NCBI GenBank assembly: GCA_963737625.1
Contig: CAVTTK010000002.1
Location: 868,001-932,000, forward strand
Source: Bog-756 sp963737625
GTDB lineage: Bacteria; Actinomycetota; Acidimicrobiia; Acidimicrobiales; RAAP-2
Direction of reading: 5' to 3'
DNA length: 64,000 bases
In this document: positions 26,456-36,238 of the stretch, piece after piece
Numbering within the stretch: the first letter of the stretch is position 1
Layout: every line of letters begins with the position of its first letter
Notes under the pieces: generated by a model
Seen by the model: the letters and a program-made list of their open reading frames with translations, nothing else
Told to the model about the DNA's origin: nothing
The model's database searches: none
Translations under genes and position numbers: made by a program

Positions 26456-27730
26456 GTGACGGAGAACCTGTGGCTCGACGAAGGAACGTCGGACGGACCC
26501 CCGGGCCGGCGTCGGCATCGCACGGGGATCGTGGCTGCCACCGCCGTCTGCCTGGTGGTCGTGGCTGTGCCTGTCGCTCTGGTCGCCAACGGAGGTTCCG
26601 GTTCCGTCGGAGTTGGGTCCGGCCATCCCGACCGTGCCGGTCACGGGCACTCGGCCCCGATCGTGCTCAGCGCGCTGAACGCCACGACCAGCTCGGGGAA
26701 CTTCGATGTGAGCTACACGTTCGGGGGCGGGACCGGTGGCGCATCGAGCACGACGACCACGACGGGATGTGGGGCGTCGGGAGTCGCCGGAAGCGCCGTA
26801 CCGGTTGCCGGTGCCGACGTCCCTGCCGGCACCCTCCAGGCCGCCTCGCCGGGTTTCTGCCCCAGTACCTCTCCGGCGGGCTCGCAGCCGGTCACGGGGA
26901 CCGGGACGATCGACCTGGCGCCCTTCGCCATGGTGGCGACCTCCCAGGTCAGTGGCTTCGGAACCATCGTGCTCCGTGACGACGGCACCGACGTGTGGGA
27001 AGAGGGCGGCGGCAACTACGGCCTGTCCCCGGGAGCGACCGACTCGGGCCCCGGTTCCTCGCTGACCGGCTTCGCCGGTCTGGTGGAAGGCACGCTCGGT
27101 CCGCGCCAAGGACCCCTGGCCATGCTGGGACTGGCCAGCCCGACCGGCTACCTCAACCTCGATCCGGCCGAGACGTCGAGCGCCGACATGGTGGGCACGG
27201 ACACCGTCGACGGCGTCCCCGTCAACGTCTACCAGATCACCCAGTCACCGGCCCAGGTGGCGCAGGTTCCCGGATTGACCGATCAGGAGCAGCAGGCCGT
27301 CGGCGCGGCCATGCAGCTCCTGAACCAACAGGGCTACACAGGATCCACGGTCCGGGTCTCGGTCGACGCCGCCGGATTCATCCGGCGGACGCAGACCACG
27401 AATCACTTCTCCGACGGCACCACGATGAGCAATGAGGCCGAGTTTTCCAACTTCGGCTGTGCCGGGACCGTCCTCATGCCCGGCCAAACGGGCTCGTCGA
27501 CGCCCCCCACCGGGTGCACGTCGCCGGATGATCCGACATCTTCCACCGTGCCGTCGCCGACCGTTCCTCCGACCACCGTGTCGGGCCCCGGTCCCGTCAC
27601 GACCACGTCACCCTCGACGGCTTCCCCTCTCGTCCCGGCGCCCACGACCGGTTCCACGCCCGGTTCCACGGTGCCACCGGTCACCACGTCGGACCCGTCC
27701 AGCACGACCTCGACCACCACGGCTCCCTGA
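26456..27730 (+). CDS. membrane-anchored extracellular protein, LprG/LppX-like (paralogue of the one at 32660)
   Basis: A 424-residue protein with a short cytoplasmic start (VTENLWLDEG), one membrane segment at about 22-45 and a long outside part. The outside domain (about 65-345) has beta-rich segments such as GTDTVDGVPVNVYQI, VSVDAAGFIRRT and AEFSNFGC, a pattern like the LprG/LppX/LolA lipid-carrier fold; this is resemblance, not proof. The last 75 residues are Thr/Ser/Pro low complexity, typical of a wall-spanning tail. GTG 26456 follows GAGGAGG. A paralogue with the same layout lies on the other side of the MoxR operon. Confidence 0.82.
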   Translation: MTENLWLDEGTSDGPPGRRRHRTGIVAATAVCLVVVAVPVALVANGGSGSVGVGSGHPDRAGHGHSAPIVLSALNATTSSGNFDVSYTFGGGTGGASSTTTTTGCGASGVAGSAVPVAGADVPAGTLQAASPGFCPSTSPAGSQPVTGTGTIDLAPFAMVATSQVSGFGTIVLRDDGTDVWEEGGGNYGLSPGATDSGPGSSLTGFAGLVEGTLGPRQGPLAMLGLASPTGYLNLDPAETSSADMVGTDTVDGVPVNVYQITQSPAQVAQVPGLTDQEQQAVGAAMQLLNQQGYTGSTVRVSVDAAGFIRRTQTTNHFSDGTTMSNEAEFSNFGCAGTVLMPGQTGSSTPPTGCTSPDDPTSSTVPSPTVPPTTVSGPGPVTTTSPSTASPLVPAPTTGSTPGSTVPPVTTSDPSSTTSTTTAP

Positions 27731-27786
27731 GCGGCACATCGTGCGGTAGCCGTTCGGCACCACCCGGACCGGATCGGTGGCCCGGG

Positions 27787-29904
27787 TCAGAGGGCCACGT
27801 CGGCCGGCGAGGCTATCCCCGGTCGCTCGGTGGTTCCGGCACCGGTCGGGGCGCCAGCCGACAGCGACCCAGCGAGCACGGCCCGCCGGGCCCGACGACC
27901 AGCCCGCTCGGCCCGCTCGGCCTGCTCCGGGGTGACTGCCGCCGTTCCGTAGGCCACCTGGTCGAGCAACCTGGCCACCGATGCCATGTCCTCCACTGTG
28001 GCGCGGCCCTGTTCATCATGGTGGTCGGCGGCGAGGTCTCGGACGTGTCCCATCGGCGTTCGCCAGTCCGGTCGGGCCAGCCGCCGGCGGGAAAGGGCAC
28101 GACTGATGGATCGCCAGGCGACGGCCACCCGGACGTCGGGGGGTCGCTTTCGCCGTCTCCGTAGGATCAGCGCCACGGTCCCGGTGATGGCCACCACCAT
28201 CCCCCCTGCGGCCAGGATGACGTCGGCCAGAATGCCGCCGTGGGCCGGTGGCATGGACCTTCCCGTCGACGTCGGGGACAGAGGGGGCCCGGTGACCGGC
28301 ACGGTGGCACCCGGAACGGACACTGAGGGTTGGGTATCCGGAGTGGTGGGCGACGGCCGACCGAGGGCGGCGGGCCCGAGGACTCCCGGTGGCGGCAGTT
28401 CGCCGGAGGGCAGGCTGGGGGTCGGCTCGAACGACACCCAACGCCCACCGATGTGGACCTGGGGCCACGCATGGGCGTCGCTGCCCCGCACCACGGTGAC
28501 CCCGCTGCTCATCCGCCCAGGGGTGAAGCCGATGGCTACCCGGGTGGGCAGGCCGGAGGCCCGGGCCAGCATGGCGAAGGCTCCGGCGAACTGCTCGCAG
28601 GATCCCGTACGGGTGATGGTGAGAAAGGACAGGAGAGGGTCGGTGCCGGCGGGCTGAGTGGCATCGACCTGATAGCGGAACCGACCGGAGCGGAAGTAGT
28701 CGACCAGCGCTTCGGCCCTGTCGAGAACCGTGCTCTGTCCACCGGTGATGGACAGGGCCAGTGATTGGATCCCCGCGGGAAGCGGTCCCGTGGCCGTGAA
28801 GTCATTGGTGGCGCTGTCCGACGCGGCTGCCTGGGGGGCATCGCTGACCGGGGAGGGGGCCTCCGCCGTGGTCGTGTAGTCACTGCCCGACGCGTACGAA
28901 CTGGTTGCGACCACACCGGACGGGGTCACCACCGGAGAGGGCGACCCTGAGGCCGCGACGGTCGAGGGCGGGGCCGGGAGGAGGCGCCCACCGTAGGCGG
29001 AGAGGGTGATGGCCGAGGCGAATGTCGCCGGGCCGGGAGGGGAAGCGGTCACCTGCACCGGCGCCGCACCTCCGAGCAGCGCCGAGGTTGCCGCGTCGGG
29101 CAGCCACTGGCCCGCGTAGAACGTGGTCAGCGACGTCACCTGCCAATAGGTGGGGACGGGGGTGGTGGCCCGGAACAGCACGAGGTGCGCGTCCCGCGTC
29201 TCGACGCCGGTGAGGTCGGTGGCCAGCGATGCCGCCGAGGGCGCCACCTCCGGGACGGCCGGACTGCGACGTGCGACGACCGCTGAGCCCGCCTCCGAGG
29301 TCCAGGTCAGAGCAGCAGCGGCCAGGGCCAGGGACAGTCCGGCCACGGCGAGGGTCGCGCCGTTCCGAGTCGGCTGGCTGCTCCACAAGGCCAGGAAGCC
29401 GCATGCCCCGAGGACCAACCCGGCTACGGCGGCACTGGTCGAAGGGAGGAGCGTGGCCGACCACACCACCAGGATGATGGCCGGAACGAGCGAGAGGGCC
29501 GGTGCACGGATGCCGGCGCCCCGACCACCGACGGCCGCCAGCCCGCCGACCAGCGCACTCAGGGCGAGGATTCCGGCAGAGTGGGGCAGGGGCCGGTGGA
29601 AGTCGGCCAGGATGCCTCGGGCCGCCTGCAGGGAGGGGGAGAACGCCCGGAGGCCGTGGGGGGTGGGCACCCACGACCTGTCCGAGGCATGGACTCCCCA
29701 CCACAGGGCGCTGGCCGCCACGGCCAGGACGCCGAGGGTGACAGCTGCCGCCGGGTGTCGCTGCAGGACGGCCACCATCAGCGCGCCGATCGCCGCCGTG
29801 ACCATGGTGGCGGCGTACGCCCCGGAAGCCAGGCGGGCGACGGCGAAGGCGGCCACCAGGCTGGCGCCGAGCATGCCCGCCTCCCTCGTCCAGCGGCCGG
29901 TCAC
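27787..29904 (-). CDS. transglutaminase-domain membrane protein (TgpA type)
   Basis: A 705-residue protein with five or six N-terminal membrane segments (about 10-220), an extracellular transglutaminase-like domain and another membrane segment near 565 followed by a cytoplasmic tail. The catalytic Cys is in SCEQF (about 436) and the His in DAHAWPQV (about 478); the third position reads FEPTP, Glu instead of the usual Asp. GTG 29904 overlaps the DUF58 stop (GTGA). MoxR, DUF58 and this protein form the standard three-gene unit, thought to act in envelope assembly or protease-like surface processing. Confidence 0.92.
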   Translation of the reverse strand: MTGRWTREAGMLGASLVAAFAVARLASGAYAATMVTAAIGALMVAVLQRHPAAAVTLGVLAVAASALWWGVHASDRSWVPTPHGLRAFSPSLQAARGILADFHRPLPHSAGILALSALVGGLAAVGGRGAGIRAPALSLVPAIILVVWSATLLPSTSAAVAGLVLGACGFLALWSSQPTRNGATLAVAGLSLALAAAALTWTSEAGSAVVARRSPAVPEVAPSAASLATDLTGVETRDAHLVLFRATTPVPTYWQVTSLTTFYAGQWLPDAATSALLGGAAPVQVTASPPGPATFASAITLSAYGGRLLPAPPSTVAASGSPSPVVTPSGVVATSSYASGSDYTTTAEAPSPVSDAPQAAASDSATNDFTATGPLPAGIQSLALSITGGQSTVLDRAEALVDYFRSGRFRYQVDATQPAGTDPLLSFLTITRTGSCEQFAGAFAMLARASGLPTRVAIGFTPGRMSSGVTVVRGSDAHAWPQVHIGGRWVSFEPTPSLPSGELPPPGVLGPAALGRPSPTTPDTQPSVSVPGATVPVTGPPLSPTSTGRSMPPAHGGILADVILAAGGMVVAITGTVALILRRRRKRPPDVRVAVAWRSISRALSRRRLARPDWRTPMGHVRDLAADHHDEQGRATVEDMASVARLLDQVAYGTAAVTPEQAERAERAGRRARRAVLAGSLSAGAPTGAGTTERPGIASPADVAL

Positions 29905-31052
29905 ACCACCACCACCCGGGCGCCGGGGGCGATGATGCCGGCCCCGCCACCACCGGGGGATGCCGCCGTCGGTGTGGGGGTCAATCGGTCGGCTCCGGTC
30001 CGGGTGGTCAGCAGCACGGTGTCCCGGGGGACGACCGGGTGGTGCATCGAGGCGCCCCTTCCCACGGGCTGTAGTTCCGCCAGGACCCGACGGGCATCGA
30101 CGCTTCCCCGTCCGCCGGGACTGAACGAGTACCGTCGCCCGGACAGGGTGAGGAGGTGCGCCCCCCGACCGGCCTCGGTGGCCTCGGTGAGGATCCACAA
30201 GGCGGTGGCCATCAGCTGCTCGAACTGAGGCCTCCGGTGCACGCCCGGACGGTCGTCGATCACGACGGAGACGCCGACCGTTCCCTCAGTGCCGAACTGG
30301 CGGACGAACCACGTCCCGTAGCGGGCCTTGGCCGACCAGTGGAGGAGGCTGAGCCGGTCGCCGGCCACATAGGGACGGATTCCTTCGAGGTCGCCGATAC
30401 CGCTTCCCGACGGCGCGTGGCCCAAGGTGTCGACACCACCCACGGGGGCCGTGAGCTCGGGGAGGGGCTCTCCGGGAGGCACCGGCACCGGGTGTATGAC
30501 CGCCGTCAGGCGAGGAGTGGAGGGGCCGGCGGCGGCGAACAATCCGAAGGGGTCGGTGGTCCAGGACCGCTGCGGGGGCAGTTCGAAGACACCCCGCCGC
30601 CAAGTGGGAACAGAGAGCAGGCACGTCCCGGTCCTTCCCGGGGCAGGAGAGGGCAGCACCAGCAGCGAATCCGCGGATGGCGCCAACCGTCCCCGCCGGC
30701 GCATGCCGTCCGACTCCTCGATCCGCCGCCACCGGTGCCCGGTCGGCGCAAGTCCCAACGATGGGAGTGAGGCACCGACCGGTGCCCGATGGGTCACGGA
30801 CAGGTGGACCTGAGCCTCACCCCCGATCTCGACGGTGGCGGGTTCGACGTGGGCGTGGAATTCCACCCCCTCCCGTACCGACCGTGCCCGTCGGCCGGCC
30901 AGCCACGGCGCCATCAGGAGGGGGATGCCAATGACCACGGCCAGAGGGGCTAGCTCCGGCGTTGCCGTCATCGTGGCCGAACCCACGACAACGCTGAACG
31001 CGGCGAAGACCACGAGTCCTCGGGTCGTCAGTCGTGGGACCGAACGCGGCAC
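29901..31052 (-). CDS. DUF58 domain-containing protein
   Basis: A 383-residue protein with two close N-terminal membrane segments (about 10-50), then a beta-rich region and the DUF58 signature GIRPYVAGDRLSLLHWSAKAR near 220-245. DUF58 proteins have a von Willebrand factor A-like fold and are partners of MoxR ATPases. It starts only 7 bases after the MoxR stop and its own stop overlaps the transglutaminase GTG, so the three genes are translated as one unit. Confidence 0.93.
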   Translation of the reverse strand: MPRSVPRLTTRGLVVFAAFSVVVGSATMTATPELAPLAVVIGIPLLMAPWLAGRRARSVREGVEFHAHVEPATVEIGGEAQVHLSVTHRAPVGASLPSLGLAPTGHRWRRIEESDGMRRRGRLAPSADSLLVLPSPAPGRTGTCLLSVPTWRRGVFELPPQRSWTTDPFGLFAAAGPSTPRLTAVIHPVPVPPGEPLPELTAPVGGVDTLGHAPSGSGIGDLEGIRPYVAGDRLSLLHWSAKARYGTWFVRQFGTEGTVGVSVVIDDRPGVHRRPQFEQLMATALWILTEATEAGRGAHLLTLSGRRYSFSPGGRGSVDARRVLAELQPVGRGASMHHPVVPRDTVLLTTRTGADRLTPTPTAASPGGGGAGIIAPGARVVVV

Positions 31053-31059
31053 GGCCGGC

Positions 31060-32058
31060 TCAGTCGTCTCGGAGCGGGACCGTCACGGATGCCGTCAACT
31101 CGGCCACCAGCGCCTGACCCTCGTGGCCGGAAACCTCGACCCCCGGGCGCAGCAGGAGGCGATGGGCCAACGTGGGGACGGCCGCTTCCTGGATGTCGTC
31201 AGGAGTCACAAAGAGCCGATCGGACGCGACGGCCAGGGCGGCGCCCACCCGCACAAGGGCCAGGGCGGCCCTCGCCGACGCGCCAACGGCGATCTGCGGG
31301 TGAGTCCTAGTGGCCTCGATGAGGTCGAGCGCGTAGGTACGAACCGAGCGAGCCACGTGGACGGCGCCCACTGCCCCCATGAGGAGACCGAGGTCGCCCT
31401 CGGTTACGGACGGCGTGATCAGCCGCACGGTGTCGGCCGGATCCGGTCCCTCCAGCATGGCGTCCATCTGAGGGCGGCTGGGATAGCCCAGAGACAGTCG
31501 AACGAGAAACCGATCCCGTTGACCGTGGGGGAGTGGTGAGGTGCCGGCAGCGTCGAAGGGATTCTGGGTGGCCAGGACGAAGAACGGCTCCGGGAGTGCG
31601 TGGGTGGTGCCGTCGACGCTGACCTGGTACTCCTCCATGGCTTCCAGCAGGGCGGACTGGGCCCTCGGGGAAGCCCGGTTGAGTTCGTCGGCCATCAGGA
31701 CATTGGTGAAGACGGGACCGGGGCGGAAGACCGGCTCGGTCCCGTCGGGACCGAGCACGGTGGCCCCGATCACGTCGGCCGGTAGGAGGTCGGCCGTGCA
31801 CTGCAGGCGGTGGAACCCGAGGCCCAGCGCGCCGGCCAGCGCCTTGGCCAAGGTGGTCTTGCCCAGGCCGGGATGGTCCTCGACCAGGAGATGACCGCGG
31901 GCCGCCACGCAGGCCACGGCCAGTCGGATGGTGGACGGCTCCGTCGCCACCACCGCCGACACGGCCTGTTCCAGGGCGACGAAGGTGTGGGTGGCCTCGG
32001 CCCGGTCGGTGTGCCCGACCGGTGGGGCCGATCGCTGCTGATCCGAGTGGGCCACCAT
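31060..32058 (-). CDS. MoxR-family AAA+ ATPase
   Basis: A 332-residue AAA+ ATPase. Walker A is GLGKTT at 64-69, Walker B region is VLMADELNRASPRAQSALLEAMEE near 130-150, sensor 1 is VLATQNPFD, and the C-terminal lid has VGASARAALALV. ATG 32058 directly follows GGAGAAG; an open frame continues upstream without similarity. As first gene of the MoxR-DUF58-transglutaminase operon it probably acts as a chaperone for metal or complex insertion into the DUF58 partner. Confidence 0.94.
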   Translation of the reverse strand: MVAHSDQQRSAPPVGHTDRAEATHTFVALEQAVSAVVATEPSTIRLAVACVAARGHLLVEDHPGLGKTTLAKALAGALGLGFHRLQCTADLLPADVIGATVLGPDGTEPVFRPGPVFTNVLMADELNRASPRAQSALLEAMEEYQVSVDGTTHALPEPFFVLATQNPFDAAGTSPLPHGQRDRFLVRLSLGYPSRPQMDAMLEGPDPADTVRLITPSVTEGDLGLLMGAVGAVHVARSVRTYALDLIEATRTHPQIAVGASARAALALVRVGAALAVASDRLFVTPDDIQEAAVPTLAHRLLLRPGVEVSGHEGQALVAELTASVTVPLRDD

Positions 32059-32659
32059 CTTCTCCGGTGTCGTGGGCTGGCGCCCGGGGTCGGGACCCCG
32101 ACCCCGGCGGGAGCCAAGTGTGGGAGCCGGTGGAGCGCGGGTTCCAAGACTACGGCCTCGAGGGGCCCGCATGCTGTCCCGACGACATCTGAATGAGGCG
32201 CCACCACTGCCGGGCCGAGTCGGCAGACCGTCCTCCGCGGACCTGTACCGGGACTTGACAGTACCGGTACCCGGTCTGTCCCTTCCGACCTCGAGGGCGC
32301 GGGTCGGGGTGGCCCGGCTGGCGCACCCCGCCGAACGGGGGATGGGCTGAGACGTCATGGGCCAGGCTGTTCGTCGCCGTGGGCAGTGTGGTGGCTTCCC
32401 AACCATCCTGCCCGAAGACATCCCCGCATAGGTCGTCGATGGCTTGGGCGAGCCCTGGACGAAGGCCGCGAGCGTGTCCAATCCGATGATCGCCTCTGTG
32501 GCTCAGGCCGGCCCCCTCCGGGCTACTCCGTCGGGATCACTCCAGCTCAGCGGTGGTTCAACGGGCGTTGCCCGGGCGGCCTACGCTGCCTCCCCTCGCC
32601 GATTCGGTCCGGTATGGTTACGGGCGGGTGATCGTTCTCCGGGGATGGAGGGGGTTGCG
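32059..32659. other. 601-base divergent intergenic region
   Basis: Lies between the MoxR operon and the second LprG-like gene. Long open frames cross it but have the codon pattern of chance frames. It contains TTGACA at 32255 immediately followed by the perfect palindrome GTACCGGTAC at 32261-32270, a possible promoter with operator, although no good -10 box follows at the right distance. Confidence 0.35.
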
Positions 32660-34067
32660 GTGGCCGATGGTGGACTGTGGCTCGAGGAAGAGCCCGATGA
32701 GCGCACCACCCGCCCGCGGGCGTGGTTTCGCTGGGGCGTGGCCGGCGCGGTGTTGGTCATCCTGTCGGCGACGGCAGTCCCCGTCGCCCTGGTGGCGACG
32801 GGATCCGCCCCGAGGTCCGCCGCGGTCCACACCTCGGAACGACAGCCGCGGTTGACCACCGGCCCGGCTGAGCACGAGGTGCTCTCGGCGCTCAGCGCCA
32901 CCACCGACACCGGGAGTTTCGACTTCACCTACGCCATTCACAGCACGCCGGCTTCGGGCACCGCGCTCGACCACGACGCCCTCCACGGTGTGCCAGGAGC
33001 AGCAGGTGCCCGTGCCCAACGGTGCCTCCACCGCTTCGGGAACGAGCGGGGCCGGGGCTCTCACCCCGTCGGGCGCCGATCCGACCAGCACCGGGCCATC
33101 CACCTCGGTCGTCGGAGGGACGCTCCCGCCCGGCTACGCGTGGAAGGCCGAGAACCTGTGCACCGGTCCGGTTACCCCGCCTGATCCGATGGTGCAGGGT
33201 GGTGGCGTCATCAACACCAATCCTCTCGCCATGGTGGCCTCCGCCGACATCGGCGGGGGCCTGGACGTCACCGTGCGGGTGAACGATGCCAGCGTCTACG
33301 AAGAAGGATCGAACGACACGGGATTGGCTCCACAGGGAGGTGACGCGTCGGGCTCGGGTAACAATCTGCCCGACTTCGCCGGAATTACCGAAGGGACGCT
33401 GGGTAGCCGCGAAGGGGCCGTGGCCATGATGGGAATGGCCAGCCCGACCGGCTACCTCGATCTCATCGAGCCGGCCATCACCGCGGCAACCCAGATCGGC
33501 ACGGGGTCTGTCGACGGCGTTGCCGTTGCGAACTACCAGGTGACCAACGACCTGAGCCAGCTGGCCGGGGCACCCGGCACGTCGACGGCCGAATCCCAGA
33601 CCATCTCGGCGGCACTCGGCCTCCTCGACGCCCAGGGTTACACCTCGAACGATGTGGTGGTCTCGGTCGACCGGTCGGGCTTCATCCGGCAGGTCCGTTC
33701 TACAGACGTGTTCAGCGATGGTGGCAGTGTCACCCTCGATGCCACCTTCTCCGACTTCGGCTGCGCCGGGACCATCCTCATGCCGGGGCAGACCGGCTCG
33801 GGCGTTCCGCCGGTCGGCTGCACCTCGCCTGCTGGCACGTCGGCGACGAGCAGCACGTCCACGACCGTTGTTCCGGCCACCGACACCGCCCCCCCCTCCG
33901 GGCCGCCCACCACCACCGCAACGAACGGACTCGCAGCGACCTCGACTGTCCCGGCGCCGTCCGCTCCGTCTTCCACGACCACGCCTTCCATGGCCACGAC
34001 CACGCCCCCGACGCCGACAGCCAAGACGGCTTTGGTCACGGCACCTGGAGGGTCCGCGAGGGCCTGA
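32660..34067 (+). pseudogene. LprG/LppX-like membrane-anchored protein with internal frameshift
   Basis: Paralogue of the protein at 26456 with the same plan: short start (VADGGLWLEEEP, GTG 32660 behind GGAGG), one membrane segment, beta-rich outer domain (GTGSVDGVAVANYQV, VSVDRSGFIRQV, FSDFGCAGTILMPGQTG) and Thr/Pro-rich tail. The frame breaks near 32955-32970: the N-terminal part runs through SFDFTYAIHSTPASGT in one frame, and the continuation (STTTPSTVCQEQQVPVPNG) is in the next frame. A one-base indel would restore a protein of about 468 residues. Either a young pseudogene or an assembly error in a Ser/Thr low-complexity stretch. Confidence 0.8.
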
Positions 34068-34080
34068 ACCGCTGGTCTCC

Positions 34081-34107
34081 CGATGGGCCGCCAGTGGCGC
34101 CCCATCG
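34081..34107 (+). terminator. hairpin after the frameshifted LprG-like gene
   Basis: CGATGGG and CCCATCG pair around a GC-rich inner stem with one mismatch, 13 bases after the stop codon. No U-tract. Likely transcription terminator. Confidence 0.45.
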
Positions 34108-34197
34108 TCCCAGGTCAACGGGGTGTGACACTCCAGCCTGGCGGGCAGGCGCCCTCACGGCCTTGCTCCGACGGATCGGCGTCAGGTAAGAAGCGGG

Positions 34198-34398
34198 ATG
34201 CCGGAACCCCGTATCGTCGACCAGAGATGCCGCTGGGAGATGTTCGCCTCGGGCGAGTGGCAGCGCTGCGGGAAGCCGAGGCGCCATGAGGGTACGCATC
34301 AGATCGGCTCGGTCACCATCGGGACCCGTGCCCTGATCAGACTGCGGATGCAGCGGCAACCGACGGTTCGGAGGGCCAGGACCCGACCACAGGTGTGA
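34198..34398 (+). CDS. possible small Cys/His protein, 66 residues
   Basis: ATG 34198 opens a 66-codon frame. Its first half has Cys in RCRWEM and QRCGKP and His in RRHEGTH, a spacing that could form a single zinc knuckle. The C-terminal half is strongly basic. The ribosome site (AGAAG) is weak. No family recognised; it may be a real small gene or chance. Confidence 0.4.
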   Translation: MPEPRIVDQRCRWEMFASGEWQRCGKPRRHEGTHQIGSVTIGTRALIRLRMQRQPTVRRARTRPQV

Positions 34399-34922
34399 CC
34401 GCTACCAGTTCATCTCCGCCCTGGGGCCGTCCCGGACGGCGTCGGGGGTCGGAGTTCGTCAGGGGTCGGGCTAGAAGCGTGGACGGCGCTCCTCAACACC
34501 CAGCTCTGCCGTCGGGAACTCGGTGAAGACGTCGGCGGACAGGGTCAGGGCGCCCATCACCGCTCCGAAGGTGCAGGACATCCGGACGCGGGTTCGACGG
34601 GGAGCTGCTCGTTCGACAGGGCCTGGCGGAATCGCATCTGCAGATCTTCCTGATCGGATTCGTTCGTCCCTTAGTGCAGTGCCTCGACGGCCGCCCGGTT
34701 GCGCTCATGGACGCTGAAGAGCGCTCGTTGCTGGAGCATCTGATCGATGAGCTGATCGAGAAGCCGCGCCCAGAGCTCGGGGAGCTACCGTCGTCGCCCG
34801 GTGCATCCAGTGCGTCGCGGTCGCTCTCGATGCGGCAGACGCCGGGTGGTGCGGCGCGGCAGGCCACGCCCGATCGTGCTGACGGTGGCGGCCGCCGCAG
34901 GCACCGCCCTACGCTGAGGGCG
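34399..34922. other. 524-base stretch with short gene-like fragments
   Basis: No intact gene could be supported. On the minus strand two short frames look like protein rather than chance: one ending FSVHERNRAAVEALH followed by a stop near 34677, and one reading MSCTFGAVMGALTLSADVFT to a stop near 34475. They are in different frames. On the plus strand an overlapping frame leads into the TPR gene. Possibly debris of a decayed minus-strand gene. Confidence 0.3.
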
Positions 34923-35777
34923 ATGGCCGGAACGCCCAGGCGCAGATGGTTCCCACCGCCTCGATGGTGGGATGAGGTGCTCAACTGGGCCGAGCGGCGC
35001 GCCGAGCATCGGGCCGAGAGTCCGGCCGATCGGCTGGACCTGGCCGAGAAACGGCTGGCCAAGACCCTTGAACGGCGGGGTCCGGACTCCTGGCGGACCG
35101 TCAATGCCATGGAGGCGGTGGCCAAGTACCGGGAGGCCGATGATCGCTACCGTGAGGCCCTGCCTCTTCGTAAGGAGGTGGTGACTGGACGGCGGAAGGA
35201 GCTCGGCCCCGAGCACCAGCTCACGTTGGCAGCCGAGGCCCGGTTGGCTGTCACCTATATCGGATTGAAGCGGACCGACAGGGCCAAGCCCCTCCTCCTT
35301 CACGTCAAGAAAGGCCTTCAGGCGGCCCAAGGGGCAGACGACGTGACGGTGCTGGCCGTGACCGAGCGACTGGCCGACGTTGAGCTCTCCCTCGGGCGGT
35401 TCGAGGACGCCGACGTGCTGCTCCGAGAGGTGATGACCCGCTACGGGGAGCGTGGTGACGAGGTGGCCGGCTCGGCCGTCGGCATCAAGTTGGGCACATC
35501 ACTCATCCGGCAGGGTCGCTACCCCGAGGCTTCCGACCAGCTGCGCACTGTGGTGGAGGTCCGCGGCCGGGTGCTCGGCCCGGACGACCCTGACACCCTG
35601 ACGTCGCTGAGGAATCTGGCCTCGTCTCTGGTCTGGTCGCGGGAGTTCGCCGAAGCCAGCATCGTGGCCCGGAATCTCCTGGCCTCGACCATCCGGAACC
35701 AGGGTCCCGATCATGCCGACACGCTGGACGCTGAACGTCTGGTCGAGGAGATCGACCGCCGCCTCGACGCCTGGTGA
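34923..35777 (+). CDS. tetratricopeptide-repeat protein
   Basis: A 284-residue all-helical protein. From residue about 40 onward it shows degenerate TPR units of the NB-ARC/kinesin-light-chain style, for example RLDLAEKRLAKTLERRGPDS, then ALPLRKEVVTGRRKELGPEH and TVVEVRGRVLGPDDPDTL, with the usual G-P-[DE]-[DH]-P-x-T spacing. I set the start at ATG 34923 (MAGTPRRRWFPPP); the frame is open to 34674 but that part is uncertain. Probably a protein-interaction scaffold. No partner is evident next to it. Confidence 0.82.
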   Translation: MAGTPRRRWFPPPRWWDEVLNWAERRAEHRAESPADRLDLAEKRLAKTLERRGPDSWRTVNAMEAVAKYREADDRYREALPLRKEVVTGRRKELGPEHQLTLAAEARLAVTYIGLKRTDRAKPLLLHVKKGLQAAQGADDVTVLAVTERLADVELSLGRFEDADVLLREVMTRYGERGDEVAGSAVGIKLGTSLIRQGRYPEASDQLRTVVEVRGRVLGPDDPDTLTSLRNLASSLVWSREFAEASIVARNLLASTIRNQGPDHADTLDAERLVEEIDRRLDAW

Positions 35778-35833
35778 CGGCGGCCTCCCTTGACCCCCCG
35801 CGGCGGGCCGGTGGGCGGGAGGAGGGACGGGGA

Positions 35834-36238
35834 TCAGCTGGCCAGTTCGTCGGTGAGCGGTCCGATGCCGGTGAGCCTGGCCGCCAGATCGTTTGGCAGG
35901 TGGTGACGTGCTGCCATCACGTCCGGGTCGGTGTAGCTGACTCTGGTGTGACCGTCGTCATCCCACACCAGCACCTTGAGGGGTAGGTCCAGGGCCGCCA
36001 ATGGTGAGGCCTGCATGACCGGTGTGCCGGCGGCCGGGCTGCCGAAGATCACCACCACGGTGTCGCGCAATGTGAGCCCTCGTCGCCGGGCCTCACCGCT
36101 GTGGTCGACGGTGGCGAATACGGTCATGCCGCGGTCCTGGACCGATTGGATCAGCGCGGCCACCGTCGTTGACACCGGGCCCGGTGCCGTCTTGGTGACG
36201 ATTCCGACGACGTGCTCTTCCTTCCCGTCGTCCGGCAT
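35834..36238 (-). CDS. DUF302 family protein
   Basis: A 134-residue soluble protein with the DUF302 pattern: TVAALIQSVQDRGMTVFATVDHSGEAR, then VVIFGSPAAGTPVMQASPLAALDLPLKVLVW and a C-terminal LTDELAS. The family is small, alpha/beta, and of unproven function, sometimes linked to stress or metal response. ATG 36238 follows AGAGGAAG, a clear ribosome site, so the longer open frame upstream is not used. Confidence 0.88.
   Translation of the reverse strand: MPDDGKEEHVVGIVTKTAPGPVSTTVAALIQSVQDRGMTVFATVDHSGEARRRGLTLRDTVVVIFGSPAAGTPVMQASPLAALDLPLKVLVWDDDGHTRVSYTDPDVMAARHHLPNDLAARLTGIGPLTDELAS

Noticed and set aside
32255..32283. TTGACA with a downstream palindrome as a sigma-70 type promoter
   Set aside because: No TATAAT-like box lies 16-18 bases further on; kept only as a remark in the intergenic entry.
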